From: CAYOLL01 sp964404765 [NCBI: uncultured Gemmatimonadota bacterium]
GTDB lineage: Bacteria > 4572-55
NCBI GenBank assembly: GCA_964404765.1
Contig: CAYOLL010000133.1
Coordinates: 1 to 13,173 of the forward strand
Direction of reading: 5' to 3'
DNA length: 13,173 nt
Part shown: piece by piece, positions 6,138 to 12,107 of the stretch
Position numbering within the stretch: the first letter of the stretch is position 1
Layout: each line of letters starts with the position of its first letter
Translations under genes and position numbers: made by a program
Notes under the pieces: generated by a model
What the model saw: only the letters and a program-made list of their open reading frames with translations
Database searches by the model: none
Told to the model about the DNA's origin: nothing

Positions 6138-6252
6138 AGGACTTGGAAGGTTATTTGCGGAAAGCCCATCAAATTACGCTTCCAAAGCAGACGACCTCGT
6201 TCCCAAGTGCAACTTGGGAACGAGGATTCCCTGAATAACCTTCCAAGTCCTA
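6138..6252. mobile_element. MITE-like element at the stop codon of proS
   Basis: This 115-bp segment is bounded by an 18-bp inverted repeat (AGGACTTGGAAGGTTATT at 6138-6155 and its complement at 6234-6251). The direct repeat TCAATAC flanks it (6131-6137 and 6253-6259), consistent with a target-site duplication. The proS 3' copy at 2827 shows the uninterrupted form (ATAATCTCAATACGCC), which supports insertion. An inner perfect hairpin with a 13-bp stem and 3-nt loop sits at 6196-6224 (CTCGTTCCCAAGT...). That hairpin is of the CGTTCCCAAG...CTTGGGAACG type dispersed in many bacterial genomes. There is no coding capacity. It could also act as a hairpin at the 3' end of the proS mRNA. Confidence 0.75.
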
Positions 6253-7779
6253 TCAATACGCCTTCGCAAAAATCGCTTCCACCGTCGCCGGGCGGCCGGT
6301 AATCACGCACTTGCCTAGAGTGCCGGATTGCTCCAGCGGCAGGCCGCGAATGGTCACGGCCAGTTCCTTCAGGATGTCGGCGGTGGCGGCCTCGTCGCCG
6401 CACCAGCCGGCCCGCACAAAGCCGCCGTGAATCTCCGGCTTGTCCACATTCTTGGGCGTGAAGAAGGCCTTGAACTCGGTCAAGTCGCTAATGCCGGTGT
6501 AGGTGTGCTGATTCAAATTGGCTTTGGCCTGGTTGAAGTAATTCTGCTGAATCTCATCCAGAATGCCGATGATCTGCCCGGCCAAATCCGCCCGGTTGAT
6601 GAACAGTTTGTCCTTCGGCTCCTTGTCCCGGCGATACAGCACGGCCGCGTTCTTTTCGATGTCGCGCGGGCCAACTTCGAGCCGCACCGGCACACCCTTT
6701 TTGATCCACTGCCAGTTTTTGTCTCCACCGCGAATGTCGCGCTTGTCCACGTGCGCCACCAGCGTGTCGCCCCAGTAAGGCAGCTTGCTCAATTCGGCGG
6801 CAATGGCGTCTGCGTAGGCAAAAACTTCCTCCGGGTTGCCGTCTTTGGGCAGGACGGGCAGAATCACGATGTGCTTGGGGGCCACGCGCGGCGGCACACG
6901 CAGGCCGTCGTCATCGGCATGGCTCATAATCAGCCCGCCGATGAGCCGGGTGGACACGCCCCACGAGGTGGTGTAGGCATATTCCAGTTCGCCGCCGGAG
7001 TTGAGGAAGCGGATGCCCGACCCTTTGGCAAAATTCTGGCCCAGATAGTGTGACGTGCCCGCTTGCAAAGCCTTGCGATCCTGCATCATGGCCTCCATGC
7101 TGTAGGTATTGACCGCGCCGGGGAAGCGCTCCATGGCCGGTTTTTCGCCGAGAATGACCGGCATGGCCAGCGCGTCCTGGGCCATATCGCGGTAGAAATA
7201 CAGAGCGGTCATCACTTCCTCGCGGGCTTCCTTTTCGGTCGAATGGGCGGTATGGCCTTCCTGCCACAGGAATTCGGTCGTGCGCAGAAACAGGCGCGTG
7301 CGCATTTCCCAGCGCACCACGTTGGCCCATTGGTTGATCAACAGGGGCAGGTCGCGGTAGGACTGCACCCATTTGGCAAAGGCGTCGCCGATAATCGTCT
7401 CCGAGGTGGGCCGGACGATGAGCGGCTCGTCCAACTCGCCGGTGGGCACAAGCTTGCCGTCGCGCTCTTCTAAGCGGTGGTGGGTGACGACGGCGCATTC
7501 TTTGGCAAAACCGGCCACGTGCTCGGCCTCTTTTTGCATAAAGCTGAGCGGGATGAACAGCGGAAAGTAGGCGTTTTCATGCCCGGTGGCCTTGATGCGC
7601 CGATCCAGGTCGCGCTGAATCCGTTCCCAGATGCCGTAGCCCCACGGCTTGATGACCATACAGCCGCGCACGGCGGAATTTTCGGCCATATCCGCGGCCT
7701 TGATGACGGCCTGATACCATTCGGGATAATCTTCACTTCGACGCGGGGAAACCGCGTATTCACGTTCTTTTTGACTCAT
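6253..7779 (-). CDS. proS: Prolyl-tRNA synthetase, archaeal/eukaryote-type
   Basis: This 508-residue class II enzyme joins proline to tRNA-Pro. Motifs seen are RPTSE (123-127), motif 2 RWEMRTRLFLRTTEFLWQEG (156-175), the active-site loop TSWGVSTRLIGGLIMSHADD (271-290) with GLRVPP, an anticodon-binding domain (about 300-410), and a C-terminal domain ending in AKAY. It has no bacterial-type editing insertion, and the terminal Tyr is as in Thermus/archaeal-type ProRS. Two of the four usual zinc cysteines of the C-terminal domain appear lost: WCGDEAA replaces WCGDxxC and GKCVITG replaces GKCVxCG. AGGAGCACA precedes the ATG. Copies of its first ~28-32 codons occur at five places upstream, and copies of its last codons at three places downstream. 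It is the last gene of the packed block starting near 12108. Confidence 0.97.
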   Translation of the reverse strand: MSQKEREYAVSPRRSEDYPEWYQAVIKAADMAENSAVRGCMVIKPWGYGIWERIQRDLDRRIKATGHENAYFPLFIPLSFMQKEAEHVAGFAKECAVVTHHRLEERDGKLVPTGELDEPLIVRPTSETIIGDAFAKWVQSYRDLPLLINQWANVVRWEMRTRLFLRTTEFLWQEGHTAHSTEKEAREEVMTALYFYRDMAQDALAMPVILGEKPAMERFPGAVNTYSMEAMMQDRKALQAGTSHYLGQNFAKGSGIRFLNSGGELEYAYTTSWGVSTRLIGGLIMSHADDDGLRVPPRVAPKHIVILPVLPKDGNPEEVFAYADAIAAELSKLPYWGDTLVAHVDKRDIRGGDKNWQWIKKGVPVRLEVGPRDIEKNAAVLYRRDKEPKDKLFINRADLAGQIIGILDEIQQNYFNQAKANLNQHTYTGISDLTEFKAFFTPKNVDKPEIHGGFVRAGWCGDEAATADILKELAVTIRGLPLEQSGTLGKCVITGRPATVEAIFAKAY

Positions 7780-7847
7780 TTTGTGCTCCTTATCAAACGG
7801 TTGTCTTTCACTATGGTAAGTACTTGATATGCTTGGGCTACCTCAAT

Positions 7848-8033
7848 CTAACTTGCGCTCAAACCCAGGTGCCTGCGAATATGTCTCGCCAATTGATCGT
7901 CTATCTCCGCATGGCGGGGTACAGGTTGTTTTTGGCCGGTAATCGGGTTTAAATAAATATCATGCCGCGAGCCGTGCCGGTGCAATATACAGCCGTCTTT
8001 GACCAATTGACGGACAAAGGCTTTCCGGTTCAT
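7848..8033 (-). CDS. hicA: HicA-family mRNA interferase toxin
   Basis: This 61-residue protein has the compact HicA dsRBD-like fold. MNRKAFVRQLVKDGCILHRH leads into GSRHDIYLNP with the catalytic-type His (H24), then KQPVPRHAEID and a C-terminal helix. HicA toxins cleave mRNA independently of translation (family knowledge). Its ATG overlaps the stop of hicB as ATGA. The proS start lies 68 nt downstream without a visible terminator. Confidence 0.92.
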   Translation of the reverse strand: MNRKAFVRQLVKDGCILHRHGSRHDIYLNPITGQKQPVPRHAEIDDQLARHIRRHLGLSAS

Positions 8034-8224
8034 ACGACCAACTCTTTTGTTTGATACATCTCCGGCACATCATCCAATACCATCATTTTATAGGCGTCCT
8101 TGAGATTTTCTTCCAAATCTTCCAATGATTCGCCTTGCGTCATAATTTCTGGATATTCGAGCAGCTTACCCAGCCAAAAATGATCGGATTTCCAATAAAT
8201 CATGGTTAGCTTTGTTCGTTCCAT
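8030..8224 (-). CDS. hicB: HicB-family antitoxin (short form)
   Basis: This 64-residue protein matches the HicB N-terminal domain: TMIYWKSDHFWLGKLLEYPE with TQGESLEDLEENLKDAYKMM following. The C-terminal DNA-binding extension seen in many HicB proteins is missing, so it may neutralise HicA without acting as a repressor. That would fit expression from an upstream promoter (inference). The antitoxin comes first in the operon, the reverse of the E. coli order. The start ATG is 1 nt after the stop of the proS-derived leader frame, and AAAGGA lies 9 nt upstream of it, inside that frame. Confidence 0.9.
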   Translation of the reverse strand: MERTKLTMIYWKSDHFWLGKLLEYPEIMTQGESLEDLEENLKDAYKMMVLDDVPEMYQTKELVV

Positions 8225-8225
8225 A

Positions 8226-8333
8226 TCATGTTTCCTTTATTTGAAAGTTAGCCTTGATGACGGCCTGATACCATTCGGGATAATCTTCACTTCGGCGCGG
8301 GGACACCGCGTATTCACGTTCTTTTTGACTCAT
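8226..8333 (-). repeat. Copy of the 5' end of proS forming a 35-codon leader frame (copy B)
   Basis: Bases 8251-8333 match proS 7697-7779 at 81 of 83 positions by eye, with no indels. AGGAGG lies 4 nt upstream of the ATG. The frame reads MSQKEREYAVSPRRSEDYPE, then WYQAVIKA, then six cassette-derived residues (NFQIKE) and T before TGA. That stop is 1 nt before the hicB ATG, and the hicB ribosome site lies inside this frame. Confidence 0.93.
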
Positions 8334-8381
8334 ATATCCTCCTAAAAGGTTAAGCTTACCGTTTGTTTATGATGTGAAATA

Positions 8382-8819
8382 TTATTGAGCAATTGGATCC
8401 CCGCCTGGTGGATGACGATTGACGTCTAAATCAGCATGGCGAATTAGCAAAACTCGCGGGCGATTCATTTCCAATAAAGAAATTGTGGCTCTGCCAATGG
8501 CGGTGCGGGGCAGAATCAACAATCTGTCAACAGACCAAATAAAGTGATCTGCCCAGCGATGCAAACGCGGATGAAAAAGTGCCACTTCTTCGCTGGTCTC
8601 TTGATCAATGAGGGTCTGATGAGCCGATTTGCGACGATTGCAATGAAAGCAGGCCAGGGCTAGATTCGCCAACGAGTCTGCGCCGCCAGCAGACAACGGC
8701 AGAATGTGATCCACTGTAAAAGGAACATATTGCCACAATTCGTTTGTATGGCAATACTCACATAGCCCGTTGGCCCGCTGTCTAACCTGTTCAACTCGCC
8801 TTTGGCGTGCCGACTCCAT
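8382..8819 (-). CDS. HNH endonuclease family protein
   Basis: This 145-residue protein has a clear HNH/zinc-finger nuclease core at residues 20-62: C20-x2-C23, VDHILPLSAGG with H38, N52, then C57-x2-C60-N61. The rest (HPRLHRWADHFIWSVDRLLI and a helical tail) is typical of small stand-alone HNH proteins of Cyanobacteria and Chloroflexi. It probably cuts DNA. It overlaps the preceding gene by 29 nt, so the two form a pair. In this cassette series it holds the position a toxin occupies in the others. Confidence 0.9.
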   Translation of the reverse strand: MESARQRRVEQVRQRANGLCEYCHTNELWQYVPFTVDHILPLSAGGADSLANLALACFHCNRRKSAHQTLIDQETSEEVALFHPRLHRWADHFIWSVDRLLILPRTAIGRATISLLEMNRPRVLLIRHADLDVNRHPPGGDPIAQ

Positions 8820-9126
8820 CCAGTTTCCTTTCCTGCGAGAGCAAAAGCAAATTGCGCGTCAGCCGATTAACAAAGCTGAGATAATCATCCATCTCCTCAT
8901 ACGCTTGTAGTTCCGTTTCTTCGGCGGTGTTTAAAGCCGAGCTTCGTTGCTTCTTCAAAAGCGAGCCAATCCGCTTTTGAATGGTCGGCGTGACGCGAAA
9001 AATCAAAGCGCCTTCCACTAACTCCAATTGCACGCTTTTTTTGGCGGTCGGCGTCTGCGGCAGGCTGCGCAATACCGGAAGCGGCTGAATGGTTTGGTTG
9101 AGTTCAAACATAGATACGGCACGCAT
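8791..9126 (-). CDS. Small helical protein paired with HNH nuclease
   Basis: This 111-residue protein has no enzymatic motif that I recognise. The middle (ALIFRVTPTIQKRIGSLLKK) and EETELQAYEEMDDYLSFVNR followed by LTRN form a helical region. Similar small proteins lie in front of HNH genes in Cyanobacteria and Chloroflexi, which suggests a conserved two-gene unit. It could be an antitoxin or specificity partner of the nuclease (inference from overlap and position only). AAGGA lies 8 nt before the ATG, immediately after the stop of the leader frame. Confidence 0.75.
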   Translation of the reverse strand: MRAVSMFELNQTIQPLPVLRSLPQTPTAKKSVQLELVEGALIFRVTPTIQKRIGSLLKKQRSSALNTAEETELQAYEEMDDYLSFVNRLTRNLLLLSQERKLDGVGTPKAS

Positions 9127-9139
9127 ATTGATTGTCCTT

Positions 9140-9238
9140 TCACTTTATTTGATAGGTCTTGATGACGGGCTGATACCATGCGGGATAATCTTCACTTCGA
9201 CGCGGGGACACCGCGTATTCACGTTCTTTTTGACTCAT
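9140..9238 (-). repeat. Copy of the 5' end of proS forming a 32-codon leader frame (copy C)
   Basis: Bases 9156-9238 match proS 7697-7779 at 79 of 83 positions by eye, without indels. The upstream AAGGAGCACA is also shared with proS. The frame gives MSQKEREYAVSPRRSEDYPA and WYQPVIKTYQIK, and its stop is 13 nt before the next start codon. Confidence 0.93.
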
Positions 9239-9283
9239 GCTGTGCTCCTTTTCAAATAAGCTTTCAACTTCAAAACAACTCAA

Positions 9284-9709
9284 TTACGATGCCGTAATGT
9301 ACTCTTGGCAGAATGAAGCCGTGTCTTTGATCAAAAACAACGGGTCGGCCAGTTCCTTCAAAAAATGCCGATTCATCGAAATAAAAATGGCAATGTTTTG
9401 CCATTCGCAAAACGCTCCGATGTAGGCATCGCCTTTCTTCAAGCCTTTATCACGGTAACGATCAACAAACTCTTTTGGCGGATGGGAGAACGTAAGTTCT
9501 AACGGAATTCCCGAATGGATAAGGCTATAAAATCGCTTTAACTCGTCGCCGGTTAGATTTCGTCGCAACTCAATTTCAACTTGATAGGCAATCCGTGTTT
9601 GAAATTGCGTCAAATGGGCCAGCAAAAAAGCTTCAACCGTATTCGGAAAGCGTAGCCCGACAATGAAAATGTTGGTATCTAAACTGATTCGGCAATCACT
9701 CACCATCAT
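9284..9709 (-). CDS. PIN-domain toxin
   Basis: This 141-residue PIN protein has D11 in SLDTNIF, E45/E47 in QVEIELRR, D94 in KKGDAYIGAF and SMNRHF near residue 113, where Asn replaces the fourth acidic residue, as in several PIN subfamilies. A metal-dependent RNase role is likely. The start is placed at ATG 9709 because GAGGAA lies 4 nt upstream; the longer frame to 9745 is inside the antitoxin gene. It overlaps the antitoxin by 14 nt. Confidence 0.85.
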   Translation of the reverse strand: MMVSDCRISLDTNIFIVGLRFPNTVEAFLLAHLTQFQTRIAYQVEIELRRNLTGDELKRFYSLIHSGIPLELTFSHPPKEFVDRYRDKGLKKGDAYIGAFCEWQNIAIFISMNRHFLKELADPLFLIKDTASFCQEYITAS

Positions 9710-9959
9710 ACATTTCCTCGCGCTGCCGTCGCAGTTCGGCGACAATTTGTTCCGGGGTCATGCCCGGAAATGGATCGCGGGCGATGAACGCCTCTTGCAA
9801 TTTTTTGAGGTGGTACAGATAAATTTGCTGCGACGTCAACTCGTCCGGTATAAGTTTGACGGTAAAGCGCGTCCCTTTTTCAAACGGCAAATCGTCAAAA
9901 TCCAGGTGCAATTTGCCGTTCTCGGCCATTTGAACATGGGTTTCGTATAACAGTTGCAT
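9696..9959 (-). CDS. Antitoxin of PIN toxin (AbrB/MazE-like N terminus)
   Basis: This 87-residue protein has a strand-rich N terminus (MQLLYETHVQMAENGKLHLD) resembling DNA-binding swapped-hairpin antitoxins. A helical tail follows (AFIARDPFPGMTPEQIVAEL, then RRQREEMYDGE) that could bind the toxin. The family name is uncertain; the role is inferred from overlap with the PIN gene. The ribosome site AAGGAGAG follows directly after the stop of the leader frame. Confidence 0.78.
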   Translation of the reverse strand: MQLLYETHVQMAENGKLHLDFDDLPFEKGTRFTVKLIPDELTSQQIYLYHLKKLQEAFIARDPFPGMTPEQIVAELRRQREEMYDGE

Positions 9960-9974
9960 AATAGTTCTCTCCTT

Positions 9975-10067
9975 TCAATCCGCGGCCTTGATGACGGCCT
10001 GATGCCATTCGGGATAATCTTCACTTCGACGCTGGGAAACCGCGTATTCACGTTCTTTTTGAGACAT
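9975..10067 (-). repeat. Copy of the 5' end of proS forming a 30-codon leader frame (copy D)
   Basis: Bases 9985-10067 match proS at 79 of 83 positions by eye, and the match continues to about 9979. The frame gives MSQKEREYAVSQRRSEDYPE and WHQAVIKAAD, then TGA 15 nt before the antitoxin start. Codon 2 is TCT where proS has AGT. That is two base changes that preserve Ser, which suggests either a different donor proS or selection on the peptide. Confidence 0.93.
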
Positions 10068-10103
10068 GTTGTGCTCCTCCGTTTTACTTAGTTGATGATC
10101 TAA

Positions 10104-10499
10104 TCAAAACAATGATTTCAGATAGTTTTCGCATTCATTAACAATCATTTCGGCATCGGCCAAATCCTGACCACAGTCACTCGCGTCAATCTGCTCCTCA
10201 AAATCATAATCGCCAGTCTGGCGTTCCTCAAATAGATTTTGAAGTTGTCTCGTAAACGTGACCGGCAAAAGCCCGGTATGAACAAATTCTTTGTTAAATG
10301 CGCCGATAACTTGGGCATGACTTGAAAAGTGCAGTCCTTTGGTTAGCAAGACCGCCGATATGGCATGAAAGGCCGCATAATATGCTCGCGACGCCGCATC
10401 ATCAAAATATCCCTGGGCCAGATTTGAACGGGCGGTGGTCAATTTGCTGTGGGCTTTCTTAAGCATTTGTCCAATGGCCCGCTTTTGTTCGACGGTCAT
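10104..10499 (-). CDS. HEPN-domain protein (toxin of an MNT-HEPN pair)
   Basis: This 131-residue all-helical HEPN protein has LKKAHSKLTTARSNLAQGYF, then ASRAYYAAFHAISAVLLTKG and FEERQTGDYDFEEQI. HEPN RNases often carry an R-x4-6-H motif. Here the corresponding segment is R93-QTGD-Y98-D-F, with Tyr at the His position, as in COG1895-type members, so RNase activity cannot be assumed. The start at 10499 is chosen because it forms an ATGA overlap with the nucleotidyltransferase stop; a longer frame to 10559 lacks a ribosome site. Confidence 0.88.
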   Translation of the reverse strand: MTVEQKRAIGQMLKKAHSKLTTARSNLAQGYFDDAASRAYYAAFHAISAVLLTKGLHFSSHAQVIGAFNKEFVHTGLLPVTFTRQLQNLFEERQTGDYDFEEQIDASDCGQDLADAEMIVNECENYLKSLF

Positions 10500-10843
10500 A
10501 TTTCCACGCCCTCTTTTAAGATATTCAAGCCAATCGGAAAATATTGCTTGCGTCGCCACTCGTCTTCATCACAAATGATGAAGGACGCCAATTGGTAATG
10601 TTTATTCATGATCTCCACGCTGGCATCAAGAATCGTTTTGCGCAGCGCTTTGTCGCGCCTATTTACCACGATCAAAAAATCGAAATCGGAACCGGGTCGC
10701 TGATCGCCGCGGGCTTGTGAACCAAACAGCACTATTTTTTTGACACGCCAAGTTAAGCGTTGGCGGACCATGTCGGCAAATTCTTTGGCCAAGAATTTAG
10801 AATTATCTCCTGCTTGCGTGACGGTTTTTTGTTCTTGAGGCAT
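10496..10843 (-). CDS. Minimal nucleotidyltransferase (MNT) of an MNT-HEPN pair
   Basis: This 115-residue protein carries the GSx10DxD signature of polymerase-beta-type minimal nucleotidyltransferases: G41-S42 to D53-F-D55 in VLFGSQARGDQRPGSDFDFL. In the characterised MntA-HepT system the MNT protein silences its HEPN partner by adding AMP; that may apply here but depends on the partner's acceptor residue. The ATG lies 16 nt after the stop of the proS-derived leader, with GAAAGG in between. Confidence 0.92.
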   Translation of the reverse strand: MPQEQKTVTQAGDNSKFLAKEFADMVRQRLTWRVKKIVLFGSQARGDQRPGSDFDFLIVVNRRDKALRKTILDASVEIMNKHYQLASFIICDEDEWRRKQYFPIGLNILKEGVEI

Positions 10844-10859
10844 AATTAAAACCTTTCGT

Positions 10860-10994
10860 TTAATTGATAATCAGCGCGTGGCGCGTGGTACGATCACCGG
10901 CCATATCCGCCGCCTTGATGACAGCCTGATACCATTCGGGATAATCTTCACTTCGACACGGGGAAACTGCGTATTCACGTTCTTTTTGACTCAT
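10860..10994 (-). repeat. Copy of the 5' end of proS forming a 44-codon leader frame (copy E)
   Basis: Bases 10912-10994 match proS at 80 of 83 positions by eye, and the match continues to about 10898, giving the longest upstream copy. The frame reads MSQKEREYAVSPCRSEDYPE, then WYQAVIKAADMAGD with the tail RTTRHALIIN before TAA. Its GGAACACAACA ribosome site begins directly at the stop codon of the preceding HARE-HTH gene. Confidence 0.92.
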
Positions 10995-11005
10995 TGTTGT
11001 GTTCC

Positions 11006-11959
11006 TTATTGGTTACTTTCTTTTTTGATCATCTTGATCAAATATTCACGTTCATTAATTTTATCATACTTTTCTTTACGAATCTCTTTGCTGGTGATGT
11101 CAATTTTAATCCGACGTAGAAACTCATTGAAATCAGGGTTCATGGTCAATTTATTAATAGCGTCCCAATCCAAATTATCGCGAGCGCGGGCGGGAAACAT
11201 AATCTCAGACGAGTCTGGGTCGTCTATATCAATATTGATAATCCCAATCCCAAATGAAGTAGATAAACGGCGTAGCTCTGAAGTAAATTCCTCGTCGCGG
11301 GAAATTTCCGCAGCAACCAAATAACCTTCATGCGCCCAGGATGAATTAGAAACCGCCTGGAAGAATGCTTCCCGAAGGTTGGAAAAATTTAATTCGCGCT
11401 TCATTTCAAAGGAAAACAACTTAATGGAGATATTGCCGATAGCCGAACTAAACTCAACAACCTCTGGCTTCCAATCTTCAACCGGAAAATAGCAGCCCAC
11501 GATATCGGGGTGCACCCATTCGCCAAATTCTTTTTTCTCGGATTTGGTATGCTGGATGGTTTTGGTATAAACCTGCAAAAAACTGTACGCATAATAAGCT
11601 AAAAATGGGTGCAATTCTTTTTCCAAATACTCAAACTTTTTTGCGGGCGGCTTCGCCTGTTCAATTTGTTTTTCAATAACTTGAACTGCAGATGCCAGCT
11701 CATTCTTTCCCAATAAACTACGCAAATAAAAACGTGTAGGACGACTACCGGCTTTGACAAACAAAGACGTTTCGCTATTGTCCTTGATGTTCATGTATAT
11801 TTGTGCGCCCAAAGTATGGACAGGCGTTTTGCCCACACTTCGTAACTGCTTGTCGTAGCCCTTGGCAACAGCAACATCCCAGAGTTCGTCAACGGACAAA
11901 GGCCGTTTCTCTTCGTTTAAAATATGTTTGGCTAAATCCAAATAAGTGAAATTCGCCAT
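11006..11959 (-). CDS. HARE-HTH domain protein with PD-(D/E)xK nuclease-like domain
   Basis: This 317-residue protein begins with a HARE-HTH winged helix (residues 5-80: YLDLAKHILNEEKRPLSVDE, KTPVHTLGAQIYMNIK, RPTRFYLRS), found in restriction-linked and chromatin proteins. The second half contains WVHPDIVGCYFPVEDWKPEV and IKLFSFEMKREL. The P151-D152 and E185-x-K187 residues could form a PD-(D/E)xK nuclease site, as in HrgA/COG2958-like proteins. A role in DNA recognition and cleavage, or in defence, is plausible. No methyltransferase or partner is adjacent. The ATG directly abuts the TAA of the proS-derived frame (copy F), and AAGGAG lies 8 nt upstream. Confidence 0.8.
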   Translation of the reverse strand: MANFTYLDLAKHILNEEKRPLSVDELWDVAVAKGYDKQLRSVGKTPVHTLGAQIYMNIKDNSETSLFVKAGSRPTRFYLRSLLGKNELASAVQVIEKQIEQAKPPAKKFEYLEKELHPFLAYYAYSFLQVYTKTIQHTKSEKKEFGEWVHPDIVGCYFPVEDWKPEVVEFSSAIGNISIKLFSFEMKRELNFSNLREAFFQAVSNSSWAHEGYLVAAEISRDEEFTSELRRLSTSFGIGIINIDIDDPDSSEIMFPARARDNLDWDAINKLTMNPDFNEFLRRIKIDITSKEIRKEKYDKINEREYLIKMIKKESNQ

Positions 11960-12069
11960 TTATAGCTCCTTTATTTTATATTGCAGTTCTGCCTTGATGA
12001 CGGCCTGATGCCAGTCGGAATAATCTTCACTTCGGCGCGGGGAAACCGCGTATTCACGTTCTTTTTGAC
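11960..12069 (-). repeat. Decayed copy of the 5' end of proS (copy F, start codon lost)
   Basis: Bases 11991-12069 match proS at 75 of 79 positions by eye, but the last bases including ATG and the ribosome site are replaced. The proS frame is still open (QKEREYAVSPRRSEDYSDWH, then QAVIKAELQYKIKEL) and ends in TAA touching the ATG of the HARE-HTH gene. With its start gone, an in-frame TGA just upstream prevents translation of this frame. It is the copy farthest from proS. Confidence 0.9.
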
Positions 12070-12107
12070 AAAGTCAGTTCATTCCCAAAGGTGATCGCGC
12101 CCCTTAA

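Noticed and set aside
6328-7053. 241-codon open frame on the plus strand inside proS
   Set aside because: It lies antisense to a clear ProRS with all class II motifs and has no recognisable domain; long antisense frames are common in GC-rich codon use.
9836-10051. 71-codon minus-strand frame starting inside a proS-start copy
   Set aside because: It is a shadow frame running through copy D into the antitoxin gene; the conserved frame of the copy is a different one.
8226-12069. Regularly spaced repeats as a CRISPR array
   Set aside because: Repeats are 79-97 bp, gene-derived and 0.8-1.1 kb apart with whole genes between them; no cas genes are present.
8226-12069. Integron-type cassette array
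   Set aside because: The repeats are copies of the proS start with ATG and a ribosome-site-like sequence, and have no attC-like imperfect palindromes; no tyrosine recombinase is in the window.
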